A stretch of 64,000 nucleotides of DNA from NCBI GenBank assembly GCA_029055565.1, contig JAIDCZ010000014.1, positions 124,001-188,000 of the forward strand. The letters are read 5' to 3'. Source of the DNA: Clostridiales bacterium. Lineage in GTDB: Bacteria > Bacillota > Clostridia > Christensenellales > Pumilibacteraceae. The position numbers and the translations under genes are program-made. Position 1 is the stretch's first letter; the number at the start of each line of letters is the position of its first letter. Positions 1 to 6,388 of this stretch are shown here, one piece after another. The notes under the pieces are model-generated. The model was not told where the DNA came from and searched no databases. It saw only the letters and a program-made list of their open reading frames with translations.

Positions 1-23
1 CCGAATTGATAAAGGAGTTTATC

Positions 24-1946
24 ATGACAAGACGACAAAAAAAGAATTTAATACGCATACTCGTTTCACTCGGTGCGTTTCTTGTCATATTTATTACCGA
101 CAAGGTTATCGGGCTTGATAGCGTGTTTAAAAGCGGGTACGGCTGGCTGTTTCCGTTTGCGCTGTACCTCGTAGTGTATTTGGCTATAGGCTACGACGTG
201 CTGTGGAAGGCGATACGCAATATTGCGCACGGACAGATTTTCGACGAGAATTTTCTTATGTGCGTGGCGACGCTCGGCGCGTTTGCCTTAGCTATCTACC
301 GCGGCGTTAGCGGATTGGAAATAGAGGGCTTTGACGAAGCGTGCGCCGTGCTGTTGTTCTATCAAGTGGGCGAGTGGTTCCAGTCGTACGCTACCGGCAA
401 GTCGCGTAAGTCTATTTCCTCGCTGATGGATATTCGGCCCGATTACGCCAACGTCAAGCGTGATAGCGGCGTAGAAACGGTCGATCCGAGCGAGGTGAAT
501 ATAGGCGATATTATAGTGGTCAACCCCGGGGAGAAGGTGCCGCTGGACGGCGTGGTCGTCGGTGGTGCGACCACTCTCGACACCAAGGCGCTTACCGGCG
601 AAAGCTTGCCGCGCGACGTTGCCGAGGGCGGCGAGGTGATTAGCGGGTGTGTAAACCTTACCTCGCAAATAGAAGTGCGCGTTACCAAGGTCTTTTACGA
701 CAGCACCGTGTCCAAAATTCTCAACCTTGTGGAAAACGCGTCCTCGCAAAAGTCCAAGGCAGAAAACTTTATAACCAAGTTTGCCAAGTACTACACGCCC
801 GCAGTCGTGGCCGTGGCGGTGTTGCTGGCGGTGGTGTTCGGCGCGGTCACTTCCGACTGGTCGACCGGCGCGTACCGCGGACTTAGCTTCCTTGTGGTGT
901 CGTGTCCTTGCGCGCTCGTCATTTCTGTGCCGCTTTCGTTCTTTGCCGGCATAGGCGCGGCGTCGCGTTACGGCATACTCGTCAAAGGCTCCAACTATCT
1001 GGAAAAGTTCAACAAGGCCAACACGTTCGTGTTCGACAAGACCGGCACGCTTACCAAGGGCAATTTTGCCGTTACCAAGGTTTCGCCCGAAAGCGATAGG
1101 GATAACGTTTTGCGGCTTGCCGCCATTGCCGAGCAAAACTCCAACCACCCCATAGCGCGGTCTATCGTGGCCGCGTACGGCGGGCAAGTGGACGGCGGCT
1201 ACACGCTGACTAACGTGGCCGGCGCCGGCATTGTCGCGACAAACGGCAACGATACCATTCTGTGCGGCAACGACAAGCTGATGGTGCAAAACAACGTTGA
1301 GTACGTAAAAGAGGACGGACTGGGTACCGTAGTTTACGTGGCGCATAACGGCAAGTTTGTCGGGTCGCTACTCATTGCCGACGAGATTAAAGATGAGTCC
1401 GCGCAACTGATAGGCGAGCTTAACGGAATGGGTTGCAAAACGGTTATGCTTACCGGCGACAACGACGCTATAGCCGCAAGCGTGGCAAACAAAATCGGGC
1501 TTACGGGCTACAAGGCCTCACTGCTTCCGCAAAACAAGGTGGAGGAGGTGGAAAGCCTTTTGGCCGCCAAACAAAAAGACGACGTGCTGTGCTTTGTCGG
1601 CGATGGCATAAACGACGCGCCCGTGCTTATGCGCTCGGATATAGGCATAGCTATGGGCGGCGTGGGCAGCGACGCGGCTATAGAGGCCTCCGACATAGTG
1701 CTTATGAAGGACGACCTAAAAGGCATTTCGCTCGCCAAACGCATTGCCAAAAAGACGATGGCTATAGTGCTGGAAAACATTTGGTTCTCGCTGATAGTCA
1801 AGCTTGCAATACTCGTGCTTTCCGCATTCGGCATTGCCAATATGTGGATTGCCGTGTTCGGCGACGTAGGCGTTGCGGTGCTTGCCATACTCAACGCAAT
1901 GCGCGTCAACACCAAGTACGACAAACGCGCCAAAACCAAGGCTTGA
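24..1946 (+). CDS. cadA: Zn/Cd/Pb-exporting P1B-type ATPase
   Basis: Membrane pump that uses ATP to expel divalent soft metals. Visible motifs are TGES (actuator loop), the intramembrane SCPCAL motif (CPC at about residues 294-296), the phosphorylation site DKTGT (Asp about 338), the SNHPIA motif of the nucleotide-binding domain and GDGINDAP. The last membrane segments carry a Lys (IVKLAILVL) and an Asp (VFGDVGVAV), as in the ZntA/CadA Zn/Cd/Pb subgroup rather than the copper pumps. There is no N-terminal CxxC metal-binding domain, so it is a short form of about 640 residues. ATG 24 is chosen because AAAGGAG lies just upstream (11-17); an in-frame TTG at 6 has no such site. The promoter of the next gene overlaps its last codons. 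Metal specificity is inferred from the motifs. Confidence 0.93.
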   Translation: MTRRQKKNLIRILVSLGAFLVIFITDKVIGLDSVFKSGYGWLFPFALYLVVYLAIGYDVLWKAIRNIAHGQIFDENFLMCVATLGAFALAIYRGVSGLEIEGFDEACAVLLFYQVGEWFQSYATGKSRKSISSLMDIRPDYANVKRDSGVETVDPSEVNIGDIIVVNPGEKVPLDGVVVGGATTLDTKALTGESLPRDVAEGGEVISGCVNLTSQIEVRVTKVFYDSTVSKILNLVENASSQKSKAENFITKFAKYYTPAVVAVAVLLAVVFGAVTSDWSTGAYRGLSFLVVSCPCALVISVPLSFFAGIGAASRYGILVKGSNYLEKFNKANTFVFDKTGTLTKGNFAVTKVSPESDRDNVLRLAAIAEQNSNHPIARSIVAAYGGQVDGGYTLTNVAGAGIVATNGNDTILCGNDKLMVQNNVEYVKEDGLGTVVYVAHNGKFVGSLLIADEIKDESAQLIGELNGMGCKTVMLTGDNDAIAASVANKIGLTGYKASLLPQNKVEEVESLLAAKQKDDVLCFVGDGINDAPVLMRSDIGIAMGGVGSDAAIEASDIVLMKDDLKGISLAKRIAKKTMAIVLENIWFSLIVKLAILVLSAFGIANMWIAVFGDVGVAVLAILNAMRVNTKYDKRAKTKA

Positions 1947-1971
1947 CATTTCTGTCGCAGTGTGGTAAACT
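1943..1971 (+). promoter_or_regulatory. Promoter of the ABC-F leader
   Basis: TTGACA (1943-1948), 17-nt spacer, TAAACT (1966-1971). It overlaps the stop codon of the upstream ATPase and would give a leader of about 200 nt before the ABC-F gene. Confidence 0.75.
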
Positions 1972-1998
1972 ATTTACAACAAAACTTTGAGGTGTAAA

Positions 1999-2019
1999 GT
2001 GAAGAAGGTTTCTTGCTAA
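1999..2019 (+). CDS. Putative 6-codon leader peptide of the ABC-F gene
   Basis: GTG AAG AAG GTT TCT TGC TAA, which would read MKKVSC. A GAGG ribosome site at 1989-1992 sits 6 nt upstream. The last codons (TTTCTTGC, 2009-2016) are complementary to GCAAGAAA at 2070-2077, so translating this mini-ORF would open a leader stem. Drug-sensing leader peptides of this kind are known upstream of ABC-F and erm resistance genes. That this one is translated is inference. Confidence 0.55.
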   Translation: MKKVSC

Positions 2020-2093
2020 TTCAATAGCGTTGGTCGGATAGACGGTATCTATTTTGGCTTGCGCGGTTTGCAAGAAAGTTGAATCACTTAATT

Positions 2094-2164
2094 CTCAAAC
2101 GTATACGTTACGTATTTGAGCAGTTATGAGTTACGAGAAGCTTTCTCGTAACTCTTTTCGTTTT
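2094..2164 (+). promoter_or_regulatory. Leader hairpins and attenuator-like terminator before ABC-F
   Basis: Hairpin one lies at 2094-2120 (CTCAAA..CGTA paired with TACG..TTTGAG, with a 2-nt bulge). Hairpin two is a perfect 12-bp stem (GAGTTACGAGAA, 2128-2139, with its complement at 2143-2154) and a 3-nt loop. It is followed by the U-rich run TTTTCGTTTT and then directly by the GGAGG site of the gene at 2165-2169. The second hairpin has the form of an intrinsic terminator in front of the coding region, so ribosome-controlled attenuation is the likely regulation. Confidence 0.65.
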
Positions 2165-2175
2165 GGAGGTTTTAT

Positions 2176-3669
2176 ATGTCTATTATAAAAGTGGAAAATC
2201 TGTCGTTTAGCTATCCGACGAGCGACGAGCTTATTTTCGATAACGTTAGCTTTAGCGTAGATACCGACTGGCGGCTTGGGTTCGTCGGGCGAAACGGTAG
2301 AGGTAAAACCACGTTTTTGAATTTGCTTATGGGTAAGTACGAATACCGCGGCAAAATACGGTCGTCGGTCGGGTTCGATTACTTTCCGTACGAGGTGCGG
2401 GACAAGGGTGCCGACACCGAGGCTGTTTTGCGCGAGGTTGCGCCTACCGCCGAGGACTGGCAGTTTATGCGCGAGCTGGCGTATCTCGACGTGAACGCCG
2501 AAGTGCTGTACCGTCCGTTTCGTACGCTCAGCAACGGCGAGCAAACCAAGGTACTGCTTGCCGCACTGTTTTTGAACGAGGGCAAGTTTTTGCTGATCGA
2601 CGAGCCGACAAATCATTTGGATACGGCGGCGCGTGGTTTGGTCGCGCAGTATTTAAAACGGAAAAAAGGGTTCATACTCGTTTCGCACGATAGGAATTTT
2701 TTGGACGGCTGCGTCGATCATATTCTGTCGCTTAACAAGTCGAATATAGAGGTGGTGAGCGGAAACTTTTCGTCGTTTATGGCCGACTTCGAGCGCCGGC
2801 AAGACTACGAGCGCAAAGAGGCGTTGCGGCTCCAAACGGATATTAGGCGACTAAACGAGGCGGCGCGGCGCACTGCACAATGGTCGGATAAGGTGGAGGC
2901 GTCCAAAATAGGTACGCGCGTTGGCGGACTGCGCCCCGATAGGGGATTTATCGGGCACAAGTCCGCAAAAATGATGAAGCGTGCAAAGGTGGTCGAGGCG
3001 CGACAGCAAAAGGAAATAGAGCAAAAATCCAAGCTACTGCAAAACGTCGAGTATACGCACAAGCTGAAGCTTTTGCCGCTCGATTACCGCGCCGAAACGC
3101 TGGCCGTGTTCAACGGTGTTGCGGCGGTTTACGGCGGTAGGGAAGTTATGCTCCCTACGTCGTTCTGCGTTAAGCGCGGGGATAGGATAGCTATAGACGG
3201 TAAAAACGGCAGTGGCAAAAGCAGTCTGTTAAAGCTGTTGTGCGGACAGAATATCGAGCATTCCGGCGATATTAAAATCGGGTCTAATCTTATAATATCG
3301 TACGTGCCGCAAGACTCGTCGTTTTTGCGCGGAACGCTTAAGGACCTTGCCGCGGAAAGCAATATCGACGAAAGTCTGTTCAAGAGCATGCTACAAAAAT
3401 TGGGAATGGATAAGGCGCAGTTCGGTAAGGATATGTCCGAGTTTTCGGGTGGGCAAAAGAAAAAGACCTTGATTGCAAAAAGTTTATGCGAAAGCGCACA
3501 CCTCTACGTTTGGGACGAGCCGCTCAACTATATTGACGTCTTTTCCCGCATACAGATAGAGGAGCTGATTACGGCGTTCAATCCTACAATGATTTTCGTC
3601 GAACACGACAAGGCGTTCCAAAACGAGATTGCGACGAGCGTTGTGGAAATTAAGAACCTACTTCTTTGA
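2176..3669 (+). CDS. ABC-F ribosome-protection protein, Lsa-like
   Basis: Soluble twin-ATPase of the ABC-F family, which binds the ribosome and displaces antibiotics. Lsa-type members protect against lincosamides, streptogramin A and pleuromutilins. Walker A 1 is GRNGRGKTT (38-46), followed by LSNGEQ and LIDEPTNHLD. Walker A 2 is GKNGSGKSS, followed by FSGGQKKK and WDEPLNYID. There are no membrane segments. The length of 497 residues matches Lsa(A) (about 498), and the first 45 residues, the WDEPLNYID region and the linker resemble it closely. The start has GGAGG 6 nt upstream. The last codons and the stop lie inside a dispersed repeat (see the entry at 3653). Actual resistance and drug range are inferred from family membership. 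Confidence 0.9.
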   Translation: MSIIKVENLSFSYPTSDELIFDNVSFSVDTDWRLGFVGRNGRGKTTFLNLLMGKYEYRGKIRSSVGFDYFPYEVRDKGADTEAVLREVAPTAEDWQFMRELAYLDVNAEVLYRPFRTLSNGEQTKVLLAALFLNEGKFLLIDEPTNHLDTAARGLVAQYLKRKKGFILVSHDRNFLDGCVDHILSLNKSNIEVVSGNFSSFMADFERRQDYERKEALRLQTDIRRLNEAARRTAQWSDKVEASKIGTRVGGLRPDRGFIGHKSAKMMKRAKVVEARQQKEIEQKSKLLQNVEYTHKLKLLPLDYRAETLAVFNGVAAVYGGREVMLPTSFCVKRGDRIAIDGKNGSGKSSLLKLLCGQNIEHSGDIKIGSNLIISYVPQDSSFLRGTLKDLAAESNIDESLFKSMLQKLGMDKAQFGKDMSEFSGGQKKKTLIAKSLCESAHLYVWDEPLNYIDVFSRIQIEELITAFNPTMIFVEHDKAFQNEIATSVVEIKNLLL

Positions 3670-3826
3670 AAAGAAGTAGGCAAGAAACTTTTAGTGTTGT
3701 GTGTTTGCAATGTGATTTGTTATTCGTTACACCCAATGAATTTCGGGTCGGTATAAATGTCTTAACGCCACTATTGTAAAAGTAGGCAAGAAACTTTTAC
3801 GCGTATGGATGGCATGTGATTATTGC
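3653..3826 (+). repeat. Dispersed ~115-bp repeat, family A, copy 1
   Basis: The stretch starts inside the last codons of the ABC-F gene and carries a palindrome (CCTACTTCTT / AAGAAGTAGG). It then has GCAAGAAACTTTTA, GTGTGTTTGCAATGTG, ATTTGTTATTCGTTACACCC and a second GTAGGCAAGAAACTTTTA near 3781. The same words in the same order occur twice in tandem at 12102-12345 and, much decayed, near 14355-14440. The palindrome may also terminate transcription, though no clean U-tract follows. Confidence 0.75.
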
Positions 3827-3962
3827 TTAATATACGTGCGGCGGTTCGCATGGATCCCTCGACTGCGCTCGGGATGATGGGTAAACTGCGATACTATTGG
3901 AAAGAGCAAAAAAGGCGTAGGTCGCAAAAACTATGATTTTTAAATTAACTGCGTCACAACGC
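3827..3962. other. Gene-free spacer with a common palindromic repeat
   Basis: This stretch contains GGATCCCTCGACTGCGCTCG followed by GGATGATGGG (about 3850-3880), which recurs at about 12403-12433. No coding sequence is recognisable in any frame between the ABC-F gene and tRNA-Arg. Confidence 0.6.
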
Positions 3963-3991
3963 TTGACAAAACCATGCGTGTGGTTTATAAT
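3963..3991 (+). promoter_or_regulatory. Consensus promoter of tRNA-Arg(ACG)
   Basis: TTGACA (3963-3968), a 17-nt spacer and TATAAT (3986-3991), a perfect sigma-A consensus 38 nt before the mature tRNA 5' end. Confidence 0.85.
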
Positions 3992-4029
3992 AATTGTCGT
4001 AATCACAAATTACGCAATTTATTATTTAT

Positions 4030-4106
4030 GCACTCATAGCGCAATTGGATAGAGCGTCTGGCTACGGACCAGAAGGTTGGGAGTTCGAGTCTCTTTGGGT
4101 GCACCA
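4030..4106 (+). tRNA. tRNA-Arg (anticodon ACG)
   Basis: A complete cloverleaf can be drawn: acceptor GCACTCA/TGGGTGC with one G-U pair, anticodon loop CTACGGA giving ACG, T-loop TTCGAGT and encoded CCA. The ACG anticodon, with A34 normally edited to inosine, reads CGU/CGC/CGA. Its last 19 nt are duplicated at 4300-4318, which marks the gene as the anchor of the adjoining islet. Confidence 0.95.
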
Positions 4107-4111
4107 CCAAG

Positions 4112-4137
4112 AAAACACGCCTTGTGCGTGTTTTTTT
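4112..4137 (+). terminator. Intrinsic terminator of tRNA-Arg
   Basis: AAAACACGC / GCGTGTTTT stem with a 5-nt loop (CTTGT) followed by seven T residues. Confidence 0.85.
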
Positions 4138-4140
4138 GGT

Positions 4141-4318
4141 GGTGCACTCTAATGCACGCGAATATGCACGAGCGAACAATTTGGATTACATATAAACAAG
4201 TAATAGAATGTTTACTATTGTCTTGTAGTCAACTTATTCTCGCGCATGTTCGCTAGGCGCTCGGCGGAACGCCGAAGCCCGCCCGCGCAGTTCGCGGGCA
4301 GTCTCTTTGGGTGCACCA
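4141..4318 (+). repeat. Structured tRNA-linked element, copy 1
   Basis: About 178 bp directly after the tRNA terminator. The first 111 bp (4142-4252) are about 90 percent identical to 6137-6245. It can fold into a 5' hairpin GTGCA/TGCAC, an outer stem ATGCACGAG/CTCGCGCAT with one mismatch, and an inner stem ACAAG..AATAG/CTATT..CTTGT. Two 3' hairpins follow: a 6-bp stem with a GAA triloop (TCGGCG/CGCCGA) and a 7-bp stem with a 5-nt loop (GCCCGCG/CGCGGGC). Its 3' end is a copy of the tRNA-Arg 3' end, and its ends can pair (GGTGCAC with GTGCACC). I do not recognise it as a known RNA family or insertion sequence. Confidence 0.75.
4300..4318 (+). repeat. 19-bp duplicate of the tRNA-Arg 3' end (att-like)
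   Basis: AGTCTCTTTGGGTGCACCA is identical to 4088-4106, the T-arm and acceptor end of tRNA-Arg including CCA. Such duplications are the usual footprint of site-specific integration at a tRNA gene. No integrase gene is seen nearby. Confidence 0.75.
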
Positions 4319-4359
4319 AGCAAAGTGGCTACCGTTAAATTGGTAGCCATTTTGCTTTT
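4319..4359 (+). terminator. Strong hairpin / terminator after element copy 1
   Basis: The long stem AGCAAA..TGGCTACC / GGTAGCCA..TTTGCT is followed by TTTT. It separates the tRNA and element from the islet genes. Confidence 0.7.
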
Positions 4360-4489
4360 AAGTTAAAATCTAGTTATGATTTCATGGTCTTGACAAGGTA
4401 TGTTACACTATATGCGAGGGAAATATTATACTCTTACGAAACGGAATCTTTATGGCTTCCGTTTTTTGTTGCCTAAAAAGGAGGAACAT
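4360..4489 (+). other. Upstream region of the islet genes
   Basis: There is a TTGACA at 4390-4395 but no well-spaced -10 box; TATGCG and CTATAT lie too close. A second hairpin (ACGGAA / TTCCGT, about 4440-4463) ends in a T-run, as in an attenuator, and AAAAAGGAGG at about 4476-4485 precedes the small leader ORF. Confidence 0.4.
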
Positions 4490-4540
4490 ATGGGGACAAA
4501 CAGACAACACATTGACAAAGCAAAAGGAGGAATGGTATAA
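4490..4540 (+). CDS. 16-codon leader ORF coupled to the first islet gene
   Basis: ATG 4490 with AAGGAGG just upstream encodes MGTNRQHIDKAKGGMV. Its stop TAA (4538-4540) overlaps the next start as TAATG, and its own codons supply the AAAGGAGG site of that gene. It has the layout of a translational-coupling peptide; the sequence is otherwise uninformative. Confidence 0.5.
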   Translation: MGTNRQHIDKAKGGMV

Positions 4541-4878
4541 TGGGCGCGGGTGGAATACCGAGCGGTGGAATAGTAATAGTGAATGGACGTAGAGGCGATT
4601 TGCCTATAGTATCTTCACATATTAATTCGCGATATGTTTTGTATGTTAATGGAGTTAAAGTTCAAAGCCGTTGGTTTGATGCAAATGGATTAGCTGTACG
4701 TAACAGAGATTTTGACCATCAAGACGCGCACAATAATCATGAGTTTCCGCACGATCATAGATGGCACAACAAAGGCGAATATGTTGATAGACACGGACAA
4801 ATTCGCATTCGGCTTGAACGAGATGAGGAACCTGATCCGGCGGGACCGGACTACATAAATTATCCAAGCGAGGGGTGA
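4540..4878 (+). CDS. Small His-rich islet protein, possibly a toxin-tip remnant
   Basis: 112 residues with no signal peptide or membrane segment. The middle is packed with His, Asp and Asn: FDHQDAHNNHEFPHDHRWHN, within RWFDANGLAVRNRDFDHQ. This style recalls C-terminal tips of polymorphic (RHS/wall-associated type) toxins, where clustered His residues form metal or nuclease centres. I cannot name the family. The N-terminus (GGIVIVNGRRGDLP) looks like a generic linker. It is the first of three tightly packed genes: its stop TGA is 5 nt before the next ATG and it overlaps an upstream 16-codon ORF. The islet is AT-richer than its surroundings, suggesting transfer. Function is unknown. Confidence 0.6.
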   Translation: MGAGGIPSGGIVIVNGRRGDLPIVSSHINSRYVLYVNGVKVQSRWFDANGLAVRNRDFDHQDAHNNHEFPHDHRWHNKGEYVDRHGQIRIRLERDEEPDPAGPDYINYPSEG

Positions 4879-4883
4879 GCAAT

Positions 4884-5384
4884 ATGGAAAAGAAATATAA
4901 TCCAAACGAATATAACAATGCAACTAAATGTGAAGTGTGCGGCAATCTTACATTTGCGGACGATTACGGCAATACGGATATGTGTCCGCATTGCGGTTGG
5001 AAAAGCAACAGCGATAGTGAATTTTATGAGGAGTGCTACGGTATAAGCTATCCGTTGCTTGTACCGCTGTCGCGAGCGAGAGAACAGTATAAAGCGGGAC
5101 AAAAATTCAAGGCTACGTTTGAAGACTTTATTAACGGATTGAAATTTTATGCTGAAATGCTGTTTTGGCATAATGGAAAAGTTTATGAAGTTTTTCGTAG
5201 AAACGGTGGTGCAATTTTAGCGAGTAAAGAGATTGAACAATCGTTTGCAACAATCGATGAATTTCGCGACAAAGCTAATATAGACGGACGATTGCTAAAA
5301 GATATATGGGACGAGGTAGTACACCCGTGCTTTATGTTTTGTGCCGCTGACGAATCGGATTACGATTTTCCACCCGAAGATTAA
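4884..5384 (+). CDS. CPCC-type zinc-binding protein, islet gene 2
   Basis: 166 residues. The N-terminal third has two Cys pairs, CEVCG and CPHCGW, followed by SRAREQYKAGQ. This layout matches the cysteine-rich CPCC family, whose members often sit beside polymorphic toxins and are proposed to be immunity or accessory proteins. The C-terminal half (about 80-166) is unrecognised and acidic at the end (DESDYDFPPED). ATG 4884 is preferred to GTG 4875 because GAGGGG lies 8 nt upstream of it. It probably binds one zinc ion in the cytoplasm. An immunity role for the preceding gene is inference from position. Confidence 0.6.
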   Translation: MEKKYNPNEYNNATKCEVCGNLTFADDYGNTDMCPHCGWKSNSDSEFYEECYGISYPLLVPLSRAREQYKAGQKFKATFEDFINGLKFYAEMLFWHNGKVYEVFRRNGGAILASKEIEQSFATIDEFRDKANIDGRLLKDIWDEVVHPCFMFCAADESDYDFPPED

Positions 5385-5399
5385 GAAGGAGATAAGAAA

Positions 5400-6104
5400 A
5401 TGAAAGAATTAACCGAATACGAAATACAAAAAGCCGAACACAAGAGATTATTAGTGCGCAACGAATATCGAGGAGTAGGCAAATACGACATACCGCTCGT
5501 GCGAAAACAACAGATAGACTTAAACAAAATAAAATTTTTGGATTATACGAAAACAAAAAATAACGACATAGAGAATGCACATAAAACGGTGCATTTTTTC
5601 ATGCACGATTGGAAGTTTGACAAAGTTTACGACAAGCCCGACGACGAGATAGAGAAGTTAAAACAATACTACGCACTGCTCACGCCCGATTTCAGCTTGT
5701 TTACCGATATGCCGTTAGCTTTGCAAATAGAAAGCGTGTTCAAAAACCGTTGGTGCGGCGCGTATTGGCAAAGTCTTGGTTTGCGCGTTATCCCGACTGT
5801 TGCATGGGGTGACGAGCGCACATTCGACTTTTGCTTTGACGGGATTGAGCAAGGCTCTGTCGTTGCGGTTTGTGCATACTATCGTGAAAACTGTGAGGAC
5901 GATTTCATGCACGGATATAATGAAATGCTGAAACGAATAAAACCGAGCGCAGTTATTTGCTATGACGAGCCGTTTGCTGAAATGAAAGGCAATATAAAAT
6001 CGTTTTTACCTACACAGTATGAATGGACGGAAAAGCTTGACTGGAAAGAGAAAGCGAAATTCCAAGTGGAAAAGCATTCACGGTATATCCTAAACAACGA
6101 TTAA
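5400..6104 (+). CDS. DUF4417-family protein, islet gene 3
   Basis: 234 residues, cytoplasmic. Recognisable blocks are NEYRGVGKYDIPLV, VHFFMHDWKFDKVYDKP, LLTPDFSLFTDMPLALQ, NRWCGAYWQSLGLRVIPTV, FDFCFDGIEQGSVVAV and IKPSAVICYDEPF, matching the DUF4417 family, which is common in phages, plasmids and mobile islands. No biochemical role is established that I know of. The start has AAGGAG 8 nt upstream and the gene follows gene 2 after 15 nt, so the three islet genes form one operon. The conserved Trp, Asp and Phe residues suggest an enzyme-like fold, but that is speculation. Confidence 0.7.
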   Translation: MKELTEYEIQKAEHKRLLVRNEYRGVGKYDIPLVRKQQIDLNKIKFLDYTKTKNNDIENAHKTVHFFMHDWKFDKVYDKPDDEIEKLKQYYALLTPDFSLFTDMPLALQIESVFKNRWCGAYWQSLGLRVIPTVAWGDERTFDFCFDGIEQGSVVAVCAYYRENCEDDFMHGYNEMLKRIKPSAVICYDEPFAEMKGNIKSFLPTQYEWTEKLDWKEKAKFQVEKHSRYILNND

Positions 6105-6135
6105 ACGAAGTAGTTCGACATTCAATGGTTTTTGT

Positions 6136-6306
6136 AGTGCACTCTAATGCACGCTACATGCGCGAGCGAGCAATTTGGATTACTATAAACAAGTAATAGA
6201 ATGTTTGCTATTGTTTTGTAGTCAACTTATTCTTGCGCATGTTCGGACGCTTGCGCAAAGCGCAAAGGTCGCGCCACATTTTGTGGCGCATTCTCTTTTA
6301 GCCCAC
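6136..6306 (+). repeat. Structured tRNA-linked element, copy 2
   Basis: Second copy of the element at 4141. Positions 6137-6245 match 4142-4252, after which the primary sequence diverges while the structure is kept. A 6-bp stem with an AAA triloop (TTGCGC/GCGCAA), a 5-nt linker and a 7-bp stem with a 5-nt loop (GCGCCAC/GTGGCGC) follow, then ATTCTCTTTT. The outer stem CATGCGCGAG/CTTGCGCATG pairs fully with one G-U. It bounds the islet on the right and is followed by the promoter of the next gene. No gene is present between 6105 and 6388. Confidence 0.75.
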
Positions 6307-6330
6307 TCGGAAAAATCCAACAGCACCGTA

Positions 6331-6359
6331 TTGACACTTATTATGCGCTATGGTATAAT
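6331..6359 (+). promoter_or_regulatory. Perfect sigma-A promoter
   Basis: TTGACA (6331-6336), 17-nt spacer, TATAAT (6354-6359), 30 nt before the start codon of the next gene. Confidence 0.9.
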
Positions 6360-6388
6360 CTAAAAAATATTTAGTCGCGAGGTGAGTG

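Noticed and set aside
288..1346. Long antisense open frame (352 residues) inside the P-type ATPase gene
   Set aside because: It is a codon-bias shadow: no ribosome site, composition rich in His/Arg/Val, and the sense frame has all catalytic motifs.
3653..3800. CRISPR-like array at the family A repeats
   Set aside because: Repeats are about 115 bp, few and without regular short spacers; no cas genes are present.
6175..6363. 62-residue frame inside element copy 2
   Set aside because: It runs through the structured repeat and the next promoter; the corresponding frame in copy 1 is not kept.
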